64,000 nt of DNA from Rhodocyclales bacterium (GCA_026399435.1 JAPLQX010000057.1:1-64000); one strand, 5' to 3'. Counted from the first letter of the stretch, positions 34,261 to 43,983 are shown. A program made the numbers and translations. Notes: generated by a model from the sequence alone, not told the origin.

Positions 34261-35889
34261 TCAGTTCTCCTTGGCTTGATGTTTGCGGCTGGATACGATG
34301 CGGATTGCACCGTGACCGAATACGCCGAGCATGGTCAGGAAGACGATTGCCCAGCCGATGGTGTCCAGCAGCTTGTTGTTGTCACGGACCGGGATGTAGA
34401 TGCCCTGGATGCCGGCCAGGCGACTTTGCTTGCTGTGGCATTCGGCACAGCCCAGTGCCTTTTCCTTGGGTGCGACCATGTGCGTTATCGGCCAGGACAT
34501 CTCGGTCTTGAGGAATTCCATCTTGCCCGAGTAGGGATGTCCGGAGTCATTCATGCCGACGGTAATGGCCTTGTCCCAGTCCAGGTTCTTCCAGTAGCCG
34601 GTGTCGTCATTGCCCGCCGTATGCGGCGTGACCAGCGTCTTGTTCACCGGATCGTAGGGTTGCGAGCCGCGGAACACCTTCATCGGCCAGATCATCGACT
34701 TGCCGTCGGTCGCGCTGCCGCTGATCCTGTTGATCGGCGTTCGCTGCTCCGACTTCTCGATCTTGTCGGTCACCAGCGTGTAGTCAACGCGTCCATTGAA
34801 CCAGAAGTACTCGGGTTTGACGTTCTCCGCCAAGGTGAAGTCGCCCTTGCGCGATTCATAGATGATGTGGCCCTTGGCGTCCTTCTTGGTGATCTGCTTG
34901 CCCTCGGCATCGCGCTGGCCGGCGGTCGACCAGTCCCACACCATCTTGGTGGGGATGCCGCCGCGCGCGTAGGTCGGGATATGGCAGGTCTGGCAGGCGA
35001 TCTTGGTGGCATGCTGATTCAGCCGCGCTTCCTTCTTGTGCGGGCCGTTGCCATGGCAGGCGACGCAGGTGGCCGGATTGCCCTTGTCGGCCTTGCCGCG
35101 GATGCGCGCGCCCTGCTTGTCCTGCGCGGTCGGCGCGTAACGGCTGCCGGCGACATCGTGGCTGGAAGTGCTGTGGCAGGTGCCGCAGGTGAAATCGAGG
35201 CCCTCGGCATCCATGTGGACGTCGAGTTCCTTGGTCGGTGCCGCGAGCGAACTATCCATGTCGCCATGCTTGACGCCGTCGCCGCCGCCGCCGTTGAAGT
35301 GGCAGGCGCCGCAGGTGTCGCGGCTGGTCTTGCCGACCTTTTGCGCGACCTTGGCGAGGTCAGTGCCCTTGATGATCTTGCCCGATCCGGGCGGGTACTC
35401 CGTGTCCTTGACCACCGGGTTGCCGGCGAAGCCGGGCGGCTTCTTGTAGTTGCCGGTCGTGTCGTGGCAGGCCAGGCAATCCACGTTCTCTTCGGACTTG
35501 AAGTCGAAGTTCGCATCCTTCCAGCCATAGCCGACGTGGCAACTGGTGCAGGAGGCGTAGTTCGATGCGATGGAAATGCAGAAGTTGTTGACGACGGTCT
35601 TCTTGCCCAGCGTCTGCTTGGTTTCCGGGTTCAGGTACTCCCATTTCCAGTGCTTGGTGCGGTGAATCTGGCCGGCCGCCTCCGTGTGGCAGGCGAGGCA
35701 GGCCTTGGTCACCTCAGGCCCGGAGTTGAATTGCTTCTGCAACTCCTTGAATTTGGTGTGGTCGGCGGTGGTGGTCAGCTTGAGCGGCTTGGGTTCCGAC
35801 TTTGCTTCATCGGCCAGAACCGGGCCGACTGCGGCCAGCGGAGCAGCGCAGCAGAACATCAGCGCAGCTCGGATAAGTAGATGCCTCAT
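34261..35889 (-). CDS. Octahaem c-type cytochrome, tetrathionate reductase family (OTR-like), membrane-anchored
   Basis: The 542-residue exported protein has exactly eight CxxCH sites: CLACH, CTSCH, CLACH, CGACH, CGTCH, CVACH, CQTCH and CAECH. Spacing and length match Shewanella OTR, which reduces tetrathionate, nitrite and hydroxylamine in vitro. A signal peptide covers the first 26 residues and a C-terminal membrane segment (TIGWAIVFLTMLGVFGHGAI) anchors it. With the adjacent cytochrome b it could exchange electrons with quinones. The physiological substrate is not certain, but YeeE and rhodanese neighbours favour sulfur compounds. Confidence 0.9.
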   Translation of the reverse strand: MRHLLIRAALMFCCAAPLAAVGPVLADEAKSEPKPLKLTTTADHTKFKELQKQFNSGPEVTKACLACHTEAAGQIHRTKHWKWEYLNPETKQTLGKKTVVNNFCISIASNYASCTSCHVGYGWKDANFDFKSEENVDCLACHDTTGNYKKPPGFAGNPVVKDTEYPPGSGKIIKGTDLAKVAQKVGKTSRDTCGACHFNGGGGDGVKHGDMDSSLAAPTKELDVHMDAEGLDFTCGTCHSTSSHDVAGSRYAPTAQDKQGARIRGKADKGNPATCVACHGNGPHKKEARLNQHATKIACQTCHIPTYARGGIPTKMVWDWSTAGQRDAEGKQITKKDAKGHIIYESRKGDFTLAENVKPEYFWFNGRVDYTLVTDKIEKSEQRTPINRISGSATDGKSMIWPMKVFRGSQPYDPVNKTLVTPHTAGNDDTGYWKNLDWDKAITVGMNDSGHPYSGKMEFLKTEMSWPITHMVAPKEKALGCAECHSKQSRLAGIQGIYIPVRDNNKLLDTIGWAIVFLTMLGVFGHGAIRIVSSRKHQAKEN

Positions 35890-35916
35890 GAAACACCTCC
35901 ATTGACTGCATTTTCA

Positions 35917-35938
35917 AACAATAAGAATCATTATCTGC
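35917..35938 (-). promoter_or_regulatory. Fur-box-like site upstream of the octahaem cytochrome gene
   Basis: The plus strand reads AATAAGAATCATTATC, which fits the classical GATAATGATAATCATTATC iron box at most positions. It lies about 30-50 bases before the octahaem start codon in the 77-base gap to ilvD. RBS AGGTG follows. Iron control of an eight-haem protein would make sense; binding is not shown. Confidence 0.5.
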
Positions 35939-35966
35939 TTATATACCTATGGATTTTTGACGCAGG

Positions 35967-37814
35967 TCAATAAAGCTGTGAAATATCCCGCACTGCACCA
36001 GTGTCCGCCGAAGTGGTCATTGCGGCGTAGGCCTTCAGCGCCGCCGAGACTTCGCGCTGCCGATGTACGGGCTTCCACGCCGTCGCACCGCGTGCTTCCA
36101 TCGCTGCGCGCCGTGCCGCCAGCGCCGACTTTTCGATCACCAGATGAATGCGGCGGTTGGGGATGTCGATTTCGATGGTGTCGCCCTCTTCGACCAGGCC
36201 GATGGCGCCGCCCGCCGCAGCTTCGGGCGAGGCGTGGCCGATCGACAGGCCCGAGGTGCCGCCGGAAAAGCGGCCATCGGTGAGCAGGGCGCAAACCTTG
36301 CCCATGCCCTTCGACTTGAGGTACGAGGTGGGATACAGCATTTCCTGCATGCCGGGGCCGCCCTTGGGACCTTCATAGACCACGATCACGATGTCGCCGG
36401 CGACGATCTGGTCGGCGAGGATCTTCTCTACCGCTTCTTCCTGCGACTGGCAGACGCGCGCGCGGCCGGTGAATTTGAGGTTCGAATCATCGACTCCGGC
36501 CGTTTTGACGACGCAGCCCTTCTCCGCTATGTTGCCGTACAGCACGGCAAGGCCGCCATCCAGCGAATAGGCGTGGGCCAGGTCGTGGATGCAGCCATTG
36601 GCGCGGTCGAGATCGAGTGTCGGGTAGCGGCGATTCTGCGAGAAGGCGGTTTGCGTCGGCACGCCACCCGGCGCGGCGCGATAGAACTCATGCACGGCCG
36701 GGGCGTGGTTGCGCTTGACGTCGCAGCAGTCGAGCGCCTCGCCCAGCGTCGGATAGAGCACGGTCGGGCAGTCGCGGTTGATCAGGCCGGCGCGGTCCAG
36801 CTCGCCGAGGATGGCCATGATGCCCCCCGCCCGATGCACGTCTTCCATGTGGTACTTCTGCGTCGCCGGCGCCACCTTGGCCAGGCAGGGCACTTTGCGC
36901 GACATGCGGTCGATGTCGGCCAGGTCGAAGTCGACGCCGGCTTCCTGTGCGGCGGCCAGCAGGTGGAGCACCGTGTTGGTCGAGCCGCCCATGGCGATAT
37001 CGAGCGCGATCGCATTCTCGAAGGCGGCGAAGCTGGCGATGCTGCGCGGCAGGGCCGAGGCGTCGTCGCCTTCGTACCAGCGCTTGCAGAGTTCGACGGC
37101 GACACGACCGGCCTTGAGGAACAGCTTTTCGCGGTCGGCGTGCGTCGCCAGCAGCGAGCCGTTGCCGGGCAGCGAGAGGCCGAGCGCCTCGGTCAGGCAG
37201 TTCATCGAGTTGGCGGTGAACATCCCGGAACAGGAGCCGCAGGTCGGGCAGGCCGAGCGCTCCATGCTGGCCACTTCGGCGTCGGTGTTCTTGCTGTCGG
37301 CGGACTCGATCATGGCGTCGATCAGGTCGACCATGCGGTACTCGCCGTGCCATTGGACCTTGCCGGCCTCCATCGGCCCGCCCGAGACGAATACCGTCGG
37401 GATATTGAGCCGCAGGCTGGCCATCAGCATGCCCGGGGTGATCTTGTCGCAATTGGAAATGCAGACCATCGCATCGGCGCAATGGCCATTGACCATGTAT
37501 TCGACCGAGTCGGCGATCAGCTCGCGCGAAGGCAGGCTGTAGAGCATGCCGCCGTGGCCCATGGCGATGCCGTCATCGATCGCGATGGTGTTGAATTCCT
37601 TGGCCACGCCACCCGCCGCTTCGATTTCGCGTGCCACCAGTTGCCCCATGTCCTTCAGATGGACGTGGCCGGGCACGAACTGGGTGAAAGAATTGACCAC
37701 GGCGATGATCGGCTTGCCGAAGTCGCCATCCTTCATGCCGGTGGCGCGCCACAGCGCGCGGGCGCCGGCCATGTTGCGGCCGTGGGTGGAAGTGCGGGAA
37801 CGGTAGGTGGGCAT
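35967..37814 (-). CDS. ilvD: Dihydroxy-acid dehydratase
   Basis: IlvD makes the 2-oxo acid precursors of valine and isoleucine using an Fe-S cluster. The 615-residue chain starts at 37814 ([26 protein letters not shown] seven bases before). Signatures [15 protein letters not shown] and [19 protein letters not shown] with the cluster Cys residues, and [20 protein letters not shown] near the end, are intact. It is monocistronic. One copy of the dispersed motif lies at 36119. Confidence 0.97.
   Translation of the reverse strand: MPTYRSRTSTHGRNMAGARALWRATGMKDGDFGKPIIAVVNSFTQFVPGHVHLKDMGQLVAREIEAAGGVAKEFNTIAIDDGIAMGHGGMLYSLPSRELIADSVEYMVNGHCADAMVCISNCDKITPGMLMASLRLNIPTVFVSGGPMEAGKVQWHGEYRMVDLIDAMIESADSKNTDAEVASMERSACPTCGSCSGMFTANSMNCLTEALGLSLPGNGSLLATHADREKLFLKAGRVAVELCKRWYEGDDASALPRSIASFAAFENAIALDIAMGGSTNTVLHLLAAAQEAGVDFDLADIDRMSRKVPCLAKVAPATQKYHMEDVHRAGGIMAILGELDRAGLINRDCPTVLYPTLGEALDCCDVKRNHAPAVHEFYRAAPGGVPTQTAFSQNRRYPTLDLDRANGCIHDLAHAYSLDGGLAVLYGNIAEKGCVVKTAGVDDSNLKFTGRARVCQSQEEAVEKILADQIVAGDIVIVVYEGPKGGPGMQEMLYPTSYLKSKGMGKVCALLTDGRFSGGTSGLSIGHASPEAAAGGAIGLVEEGDTIEIDIPNRRIHLVIEKSALAARRAAMEARGATAWKPVHRQREVSAALKAYAAMTTSADTGAVRDISQLY
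36119..36130 (+). repeat. Copy of dispersed motif CCAGCGCCGACT
   Basis: Inside ilvD, antisense to it; ilvD reads it as K-S-A-L-A. Continues TTTC. Confidence 0.7.
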
Positions 37815-37894
37815 GGGAATCTCCTGCAATGGGCGCGGCGGTGCCGCGATAGAATCGTAAATTCTAGCTGAAACCCATTGCCTCCCATCCCGAT

Positions 37895-38704
37895 ATGCGC
37901 CGTCTGCTGCTGCTTTTTATTGCCATTGCCGCGTGTCCGGTTTTTGCCCAAGAGCCGGGCATGCCGGCCCGGGATGCCGACGAACTGCTGGTCCGGGCCG
38001 CGGCCAACTCGCGCCGCTTGCCAGAGGCCGAGCGCCTCGGGGCACGTCTCGAACGCACGCGTGATGGCCGCAGCTTCGCGCTGGTCTGGCGGCCCGCGGG
38101 CCAGCCCGCTGGCTGGATCGTCACCCTGCATGGCAGCGGCAGTTGGGCCCATGACGAGATTGTCCTGTGGCAGCCTTTCGCGCAGAAACGCCAGCTCGGC
38201 ATCATCGCCCTGCAATGTTGGTTCGGCGGCGGCCAGCAAAATGCCGATTACTACTCGCCGCCCGAGATGCGGCGCGAGATCGAAGGGCTCATGGCGGCGG
38301 CCGGCGCCCGCCCCGAGAACACAGTGCTGCACGGATTCTCACGCGGCTCGGCGAATCTGTATGCTCTGGTCGCCATGGATGGCCGCACGTTACGCCCCCT
38401 GTTTCGCAGCATGATCGCCAATGCCGGAGGCATGTCCGCCGACTTCCCGATGAATCGCGACATCGAGAGCGGGCGCTTCGGAGCTTCGCCCTTTGCCGGG
38501 ACACGCTGGTGGCTCTACTGCGGCGGCGGCGATCCCAATCCCGAACGCGACGGCTGTCCGGCGATGCGACGCAGCCAGCGCTGGCTGCAGGACAAGGGGG
38601 CCAGCGCCGACCTTGTGGAAGACCCCGGCGGCGACCACGGCGGCTTCCATCGCCGCGGCCAGAATGTCGAACGCGCGCTCGACTGGCTCTTCGGCGCGCG
38701 CTGA
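37895..38704 (+). CDS. Secreted alpha/beta-hydrolase-like protein
   Basis: The 269-residue protein has a signal peptide ([19 protein letters not shown]) and an alpha/beta-hydrolase pattern: oxyanion region [13 protein letters not shown], nucleophile elbow [10 protein letters not shown] and a late His in GGDHGGFH. It is similar in layout to PHB depolymerase/feruloyl-esterase-like lipases, but the substrate is not evident. It stands alone, divergent from ilvD. One dispersed motif copy (38601) is near its end. Confidence 0.7.
   Translation: MRRLLLLFIAIAACPVFAQEPGMPARDADELLVRAAANSRRLPEAERLGARLERTRDGRSFALVWRPAGQPAGWIVTLHGSGSWAHDEIVLWQPFAQKRQLGIIALQCWFGGGQQNADYYSPPEMRREIEGLMAAAGARPENTVLHGFSRGSANLYALVAMDGRTLRPLFRSMIANAGGMSADFPMNRDIESGRFGASPFAGTRWWLYCGGGDPNPERDGCPAMRRSQRWLQDKGASADLVEDPGGDHGGFHRRGQNVERALDWLFGAR
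38601..38612 (+). repeat. Copy of dispersed motif CCAGCGCCGAC (last base C)
   Basis: Inside the alpha/beta-hydrolase gene in its sense; read as A-S-A-D. Continues CTTG directly after GAC. Confidence 0.6.
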
Positions 38705-38822
38705 TGAAGTAGCTTCGGCGCCGTATCGCCATCCGCAGCGGCGAGGAGAGCGTACTTTGCTCGACCGCCTTGCTGCGCAGGGGATTCATCAGCGCCAACT
38801 TTCCCCGCTCGACGAAATCCAT

Positions 38823-38859
38823 TCTTACAGATTGAAGTTTGGAACTTAAATCTGTAAGA
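38823..38859 (+). promoter_or_regulatory. Nested palindrome upstream of the DUF4143 ATPase gene
   Basis: TCTTACAGATT (38823-38833) and AATCTGTAAGA (38849-38859) are perfect inverted 11-mers, and AAGTT-TGG-AACTT sits between them. The site ends seven bases before the ATG, so a bound protein or an RNA hairpin there would control expression. The 120 bases between the hydrolase stop and this site show nothing else. Confidence 0.7.
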
Positions 38860-38866
38860 TGCGGCC

Positions 38867-40030
38867 ATGATTCCCCGCACCGCTTTGAGCACTGTCCAGC
38901 GCCTGGCGCGAGGCTTCCCCATCGTCGCGCTGACCGGGCCGCGCCAGTCGGGAAAGACGACGCTGGCGCGCGTCGCCTTTCCGGGCAAGCCCTATGTCAG
39001 CCTGGAGAATCCGGGCCAGCTTGCCTACGCAACGGCGGATGCCCGTCGCTTGCTTGGTAATTTTCCCGACGGCGCCATCATCGACGAGGTTCAGCGTTGC
39101 CCCGAGTTGTTTTCATATCTGCAGGGCTGGGTCGATGAGCGCCGCCGCATGGGCGACTTCGTGCTTACGGGCTCGCAGCAGTTCGGGCTGTTGTCGAAGA
39201 TAACGCAGTCCCTCGCCGGTCGCGTCGGTCTCGTGCATCTGCTGCCCTTTTCCCAATCGGAGCTGGCGGGCGCCGGCATGGCAGCCGCCAGCGTCGATGT
39301 TGCACTGTGGCAGGGCGCCTACCCCGCGCTCTACGACCGCAGTCTTTCGCCCGAGGACTGGTTTCCCAACTATGTCGCCACCTACGTCGAGCGCGATGTC
39401 CGCCAACTGCTTGCCGTGCGCGAGCTTGGGCTGTTTCAGCGCTTCCTGAAGATGTGCGCCGCGCGTTGCGGGCAACTGCTCAACCTGTCGTCGCTCGCGG
39501 CAGACTGCGGCATCAGTCACGTCACCGCGCGGCAGTGGCTTACGGTACTCGAAGCGAGCTACATCGTGCGTCTGCTGGCGCCGTATCACCGCAACTTCGG
39601 CAAGCGCCTGGTCAAGACGCCCAAGCTGTATTTCGTCGATGTCGGTCTAGCGGCTTGGCTGCTGGGGATTCGGGATGCCCGCGCAATTGCCACGCACGCC
39701 ATGCGCGGCGCGCTGTTCGAGACTTTCGTCATCGGCGAGTTCATCAAGCAGCGCCACAATGCCGGCCAACCCGCCGAGCTGTATTTCTGGCGCGATAACA
39801 TCGGCCACGAGATCGATCTATTGTTCGAGACGGGTAGCCGCTTGCAGCCCGTCGAGATCAAATCCGGGATGACTTTTTCCTACGGCTGGCTGGATGCGGC
39901 AAAGCGCTGGAAGGCATTTGCCGGCGACGCCGCACTCGATCCGTGGGTTATCCACGGAGGTGATCGATCCTTCGAGTGCGACGGCGGTCGCGGTTTTTCA
40001 TGGCGGGCGCTGAGGGAGAGTCCGGCCTGA
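38867..40030 (+). CDS. AAA ATP-binding protein with DUF4143 domain
   Basis: The 387-residue protein has Walker A LTGPRQSGKTTLARVAF, Walker B AIIDEVQRCPELF and a C-terminal DUF4143 with a nuclease-like end (LYFWRDNIGHEIDLLFE...VEIKSG), which resembles a PD-(D/E)xK core E-x-D...E-x-K. Such orphan ATPases are scattered among bacteria and are suspected toxin-antitoxin or defence elements. It has its own palindromic leader and no partner gene, and sits between unrelated housekeeping genes. Confidence 0.85.
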   Translation: MIPRTALSTVQRLARGFPIVALTGPRQSGKTTLARVAFPGKPYVSLENPGQLAYATADARRLLGNFPDGAIIDEVQRCPELFSYLQGWVDERRRMGDFVLTGSQQFGLLSKITQSLAGRVGLVHLLPFSQSELAGAGMAAASVDVALWQGAYPALYDRSLSPEDWFPNYVATYVERDVRQLLAVRELGLFQRFLKMCAARCGQLLNLSSLAADCGISHVTARQWLTVLEASYIVRLLAPYHRNFGKRLVKTPKLYFVDVGLAAWLLGIRDARAIATHAMRGALFETFVIGEFIKQRHNAGQPAELYFWRDNIGHEIDLLFETGSRLQPVEIKSGMTFSYGWLDAAKRWKAFAGDAALDPWVIHGGDRSFECDGGRGFSWRALRESPA

Positions 40031-40066
40031 TGCTGACAATTCCAGTCCGCTTTTGCCGTCGTCCCG

Positions 40067-40078
40067 CCAGCGCCGACT
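40067..40078 (+). repeat. Copy of dispersed motif CCAGCGCCGACT
   Basis: Intergenic copy between the DUF4143 gene and the SEC-C gene; continues CTTGAG. Confidence 0.7.
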
Positions 40079-40123
40079 CTTGAGCCTGTATCCTGACTGA
40101 CTTTTTCTTTCGCCCATATCATC

Positions 40124-41017
40124 ATGTCCGACGCCTGGAACGCGCTGCGCGAGCAGATCGAGTACTTCTCGCAACCCTTTCCCGAGGCGGCGATCACATT
40201 CGTCGACGCCCATCGCGAGGAAGTGACGCCCCATCTGGTGGAGGCCATCGTCCGCGTGGCGGATCATCCGGAAGAGGGTGCCAATCCGGATTACGTGCTG
40301 CATCTCTATGCCATGCACCTGCTTGCAAGCTGGCGCGAAACCTCGGCGTATGCGCCATTGGTCCGGCTGGGCCATCATCCGGCGGATGTGGTCGAGCAAC
40401 TGCTGGGCGACACGGTGACCGAATCCTATGGACGTTGCCTGGCTTCGGTCTGCGATGGCGACCTGGCACCGCTGAAGGGCTTGGTGGAAGATCCGGCGGC
40501 CGGGCACTGGGCGCGTCATGCCGCGCTCGATGCGATCATGGTACGAGTGCTGGAAGGCGACGCATCGCGCGACGAACTGATTGCCTACCTGATTCCGCTG
40601 GGCGAGGAGGAAGCTGCGAGATTGCGCCAGCCTGGCGCCGAGAAAAAAAGTTTCGAGCTGATCGATTCGGTGATCGCGGTTGCCACCGACATTGGCGCGG
40701 TCGAGTTGCTGGAGCCGATTCGCGGCTGGTTCGCCGACGAACTGCCCAATCCGACGATGGCCGATCTACCCTGGACCGAACGACATATCTCTCGCCCCTA
40801 CGAGACTTGCCGCGACGAACACCTCGGTCGCGGCAAGGATTATGTGAAAAGCGTGAAGAGGGAAATTGGCTGGTGGGCCGGGTTCAGCGACAACGAGCCA
40901 GCCCCGCGCAAACTGGAGCCGACGCTCGTTCCGGCGCGACAAGGCGCTAAAGTCGGTCGCAACGACCCCTGCCCTTGCGGCAGCGGCAAGAAATACAAGA
41001 AGTGCCACGGTGCCTGA
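40124..41017 (+). CDS. DUF1186 / SEC-C motif protein
   Basis: The 297-residue protein has a helical DUF1186-type body ([20 protein letters not shown]) and ends in a SEC-C zinc-binding motif [20 protein letters not shown], identical in plan to the SecA tail. SEC-C tails bind zinc and may contact SecB or ribosomes. Function is otherwise unknown. It is followed six bases later by lgt. Confidence 0.85.
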   Translation: MSDAWNALREQIEYFSQPFPEAAITFVDAHREEVTPHLVEAIVRVADHPEEGANPDYVLHLYAMHLLASWRETSAYAPLVRLGHHPADVVEQLLGDTVTESYGRCLASVCDGDLAPLKGLVEDPAAGHWARHAALDAIMVRVLEGDASRDELIAYLIPLGEEEAARLRQPGAEKKSFELIDSVIAVATDIGAVELLEPIRGWFADELPNPTMADLPWTERHISRPYETCRDEHLGRGKDYVKSVKREIGWWAGFSDNEPAPRKLEPTLVPARQGAKVGRNDPCPCGSGKKYKKCHGA

Positions 41018-41023
41018 GATGCC

Positions 41024-41815
41024 ATGCTGATCCATCCCCAGTTCGATCCGATTGCCGTCCAGATCGGCCCGTTGGCCGTGCGCTGGTACGGCCTCATGTA
41101 TCTGGCGGGCTTCGTCGCCTTTCTCTGGCTCGGCAAGCGGCGTGCGGCGGCACAGCCCTGGCACGGCATGAGCGGGCAGGACGTCGATGATCTGCTGTTC
41201 TACGGCGTGCTCGGCGTGGTGCTCGGCGGCCGCCTGGGCCAGGTGCTGTTCTACGAGCCGGGCTACTACCTTGCGCATCCGCTGGAAATCCTCGCGGTAT
41301 GGAAAGGCGGTATGGCCTTTCATGGCGGCATGCTCGGCGTGTTCGTGGCGATGGCGCTGTGGGGCCGCAAAGCCGGCAGGACGTTTTTCCAGGTGACCGA
41401 CTTCATCGCGCCGCTGGTGCCGCTGGGCCTGATGGCGGGGCGCATCGGTAACTTCATCAACGGCGAATTGTGGGGCCGGGCAGCCGATCCGGGCTTGCCC
41501 TGGGCGATGATTTTCCCGCACGTCGACAGCTTGCCGCGCCACCCGTCGCCGCTGTATCAGGCGGCCGGCGAGGGCCTGCTGCTGTTCGTCATCCTCTGGC
41601 TGTTTTCGGCTCGGCAGCGGGCGCTGGGCGCGGTATCCGGGATGTTCATGATCGGCTACGGCGTGCTGCGGTTTGCTGCCGAATATTTCCGTGAGCCGGA
41701 TCACGGCATCTTCGGGCTGTCCTATGTGGTCAGCATGGGACAGTGGCTGAGCCTGCCGATGGTGCTGTTTGGGATATGGCTAATGTTGCGCAAGCCGGTC
41801 GGCGGGGGCCGTTGA
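41024..41815 (+). CDS. lgt: Prolipoprotein diacylglyceryl transferase
   Basis: Lgt attaches diacylglycerol to the lipobox Cys of prelipoproteins. The 263-residue membrane protein has [10 protein letters not shown] near the start, the signature [18 protein letters not shown] and [16 protein letters not shown]. Seven membrane segments are expected. Its likely clients here include LpoB and the Liv binding protein. The stop is one base from the convergent cytochrome gene. Confidence 0.96.
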   Translation: MLIHPQFDPIAVQIGPLAVRWYGLMYLAGFVAFLWLGKRRAAAQPWHGMSGQDVDDLLFYGVLGVVLGGRLGQVLFYEPGYYLAHPLEILAVWKGGMAFHGGMLGVFVAMALWGRKAGRTFFQVTDFIAPLVPLGLMAGRIGNFINGELWGRAADPGLPWAMIFPHVDSLPRHPSPLYQAAGEGLLLFVILWLFSARQRALGAVSGMFMIGYGVLRFAAEYFREPDHGIFGLSYVVSMGQWLSLPMVLFGIWLMLRKPVGGGR

Positions 41816-41816
41816 T

Positions 41817-42239
41817 TCAGCGCGTTCGGTAGGAATAGTGACAGGCGACGCAGCCTTCGGTCAGTTTCGGCAGCAGGGCCAAAGCTTTTTCGCGGTCGCC
41901 GCTGCTCGCTGCCTTGGCGAATTCACTGGCGGCAACGTGGCCGTCGTTGCCGATGCTGTGCATCGCGGGCGGCATGTGCGGGCCCGGACGCGCGCTGAAG
42001 GGTTTTTCGCGATGTTTGCCTTGAGCGGATTGTCCGAGCGATGCTTCCGCCAGTAGACCGGCTTCCTTGATCTTGCCGGCAGCCATCAGCGTCAGGATTT
42101 CGTTGATCGCAAGCAGGTTGCCGAGCATTTCCTCGCGCAGCGACTCTTGCGCGGCGGGTGGGAGCAGCGCCAGTTGGCGCTGATCTTCGGCCAGCGCCTG
42201 GCCCGCCAGGAATGCGGCGATCAGCAAGAACGCTCTCAC
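41817..42239 (-). CDS. Small exported cytochrome c with C-terminal haem site (class II-like)
   Basis: The 140-residue precursor has a signal peptide (MRAFLLIAAFLAGQALA), a helical body and a single CVACHYSYR motif a few residues from the end. This layout is that of cytochrome c'/c556-type four-helix bundles (class II). An unusual feature is the inserted loop rich in Pro/His/Met (GPHMPPAMHSIGNDGH). Function is not defined. The upstream flank is occupied by the second 131-bp element. Confidence 0.7.
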   Translation of the reverse strand: MRAFLLIAAFLAGQALAEDQRQLALLPPAAQESLREEMLGNLLAINEILTLMAAGKIKEAGLLAEASLGQSAQGKHREKPFSARPGPHMPPAMHSIGNDGHVAASEFAKAASSGDREKALALLPKLTEGCVACHYSYRTR

Positions 42240-42258
42240 TTAGGACCTCTCAGAGCTT

Positions 42259-42389
42259 TGAAGAAATCGTAGCGAGCGGGTCGCAGCGGGGTGCGGCCGG
42301 AGCGCAGCTACCGGAATGTACGAGTTTGTACATGAGGATAGCGAGCACCGCCCAAGCCCCGATCCGGCACGCGCAGTAGATTTATTCAC
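42259..42389 (-). repeat. 131-bp dispersed element, copy 2 (same sense as purU)
   Basis: Read on the minus strand it starts GTGAATAAATC right after the purU stop. The central stem is ATGTAC-AAACTC-GTACAT. Flanks again pair with each other (AGAGCTT on one side, AAGCTCT on the other), but with a sequence unlike copy 1 at 8541-8671. It fills most of the gap between purU and the small cytochrome gene. Confidence 0.85.
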
Positions 42390-42395
42390 AAGCTC

Positions 42396-43268
42396 TCAGC
42401 GGAACACCACTGTCTTGTTGCCATGGACCAGCACGCGGTCTTCGAGGTGATAGCGCAGGCCGCGCGCCAGCACGGTCTTCTCGATGTCCTTGCCGTAGCG
42501 CACCATGTCCTCGACCGAATCCGAGTGGTCGATGCGGATCACGTCCTGCTCGATGATCGGGCCCTGGTCGAGTTCCGCGGTGACGTAGTGGCAGGTGGCG
42601 CCGATCAGCTTGACGCCGCGCGTGTAGGCCTGATGGTAGGGCTTGGCGCCGACGAACGAGGGCAGGAAGCTGTGGTGGATGTTGAGGATGCGTCCCGGAT
42701 AGGCGGCGCACAGATCGGGTGAGAGGATCTGCATGTAGCGCGCCAGCACCATGGTGTCGCCGCGCACTTCCTCGAACAGGCGCTGCACCTCGGCATAGGC
42801 GGCCGCCTTGTTTCCCGGCGTCACCGGCACGTGGTGGAACGGAATGCCATGCCACTCGACGAAGCCCCTGAAGGTGTCGTGATTCGAGATCACGCAGGCG
42901 ATCTCGATGTCGAGTTCCTTCGATTGCCAGCGCGCCAGCAGGTCGTACAGGCAATGCTCCTGCTGCGAGACAAGCACCACGACGCGTTTCTTCAGCGCCG
43001 AATCGTTGATGCGCCAGTCCAGCTGCAACTCGTCGGCCACGGGCTGGAAGCGGCGGCGGAACTCGGCAAGTTCGAAGGGCAGCGAATCGGCCCTGACTTC
43101 GATACGCATGAAGTAGCGGACGTCGCGCATTTCCGTAGCTTCGTCGGCGTGGAAGCTCGATTCGAGAATCCAGCCCTTGTGCTCGGCGATGAAGCCGGTG
43201 ACGCGCGCGATGATGCCGACCTGATCGGGACAGGAGGCGGTCAGGGTATAAAAGCGCGCCCTGTGCAT
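42396..43268 (-). CDS. purU: Formyltetrahydrofolate deformylase
   Basis: PurU hydrolyses 10-formyl-THF to formate and THF. The 290-residue chain has an N-terminal ACT domain (FYTLTASCPDQVGIIARVTGFI) and a C-terminal formyltransferase domain with catalytic Asn-His-Asp elements: ILNIHHSFLPSFVGAKPYHQA and VTAELDQGPIIEQDV. The start overlaps the thrH stop by one base. A 131-bp repeat follows the stop. Confidence 0.96.
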   Translation of the reverse strand: MHRARFYTLTASCPDQVGIIARVTGFIAEHKGWILESSFHADEATEMRDVRYFMRIEVRADSLPFELAEFRRRFQPVADELQLDWRINDSALKKRVVVLVSQQEHCLYDLLARWQSKELDIEIACVISNHDTFRGFVEWHGIPFHHVPVTPGNKAAAYAEVQRLFEEVRGDTMVLARYMQILSPDLCAAYPGRILNIHHSFLPSFVGAKPYHQAYTRGVKLIGATCHYVTAELDQGPIIEQDVIRIDHSDSVEDMVRYGKDIEKTVLARGLRYHLEDRVLVHGNKTVVFR

Positions 43269-43876
43269 CAGATGCGGGCCGATGCCTTGTCGATTTCGGT
43301 GCGGAACTCGGCGTAGTTCATGGTCACCGGAAACTGCGGGAACTGGTCGATCACGTTCTGCGGCGGACGGAACAGGATGCCGGCGTGGGCCTCTGCGAGC
43401 ATGGCGGTATCGTTGTAGGAATCTCCCCCGGCAATCACCTTGAACTGGAGTTCCTTGAAGCGCCTGACCGACTCCATTTTCTGGTTCGGCATGCGCAGGT
43501 GGTAGTTCACCACGAAACCGGCGGCATCCGCTTCCAGCTTGTGGCAGAACAGCACCGGCATGTTGAGCTGGGCCATCAGCGGCATGGCGAACTCGTAAAA
43601 GGTGTCGGACAGGATGATGACCTGGTAGTCACGCCGCAGGGCGTCGAGAAAGTCCCTGGCGCCGGCCATCGGGCCCATGTCCGAGATCACCTTCTGGATA
43701 TCCGGCAGGCCGAGCTTGTGCTTCTTGAGCAGGTCCAGCCGATACTTCATCAGCTTGTCGTAGTCCGGCTCATCGCGTGTCGTGCGTGAGAGTTCCGGGA
43801 TACCGGTACGTTTGGAAAACTCGATCCAGATTTCTGGAACGAGCACGCCTTCGAGATCGAGACATACGAGTTGCAC
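43268..43876 (-). CDS. thrH: Phosphoserine phosphatase / homoserine phosphotransferase ThrH
   Basis: The 202-residue HAD-family protein has the nucleophile motif LVCLDLEGVLVPEIW, motif II VIILSDTFYEF and motif IV IAGGDSYNDTAML. The LDLEGVLVPE form is diagnostic of ThrH from Pseudomonas, which can dephosphorylate phosphoserine and transfer phosphate to homoserine. It is coupled with purU. A dispersed-motif copy lies 15 bases upstream of its start. Confidence 0.92.
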   Translation of the reverse strand: MQLVCLDLEGVLVPEIWIEFSKRTGIPELSRTTRDEPDYDKLMKYRLDLLKKHKLGLPDIQKVISDMGPMAGARDFLDALRRDYQVIILSDTFYEFAMPLMAQLNMPVLFCHKLEADAAGFVVNYHLRMPNQKMESVRRFKELQFKVIAGGDSYNDTAMLAEAHAGILFRPPQNVIDQFPQFPVTMNYAEFRTEIDKASARI

Positions 43877-43890
43877 TGAAATTCTCCAAG

Positions 43891-43902
43891 AGTCGGCGCT
43901 GG
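43891..43902 (-). repeat. Copy of dispersed motif CCAGCGCCGACT
   Basis: Intergenic copy in the divergent thrH/hemA gap, oriented with thrH; continues CTTGGAG, so it directly borders the thrH leader. Confidence 0.7.
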
Positions 43903-43983
43903 CGCGCTCTGCGTACCTGGACTTCCACTTCGTGGGCAGGTAACGGCGACGGGCCGAATGCCGCGAAAGTGCGCGATTTTACC

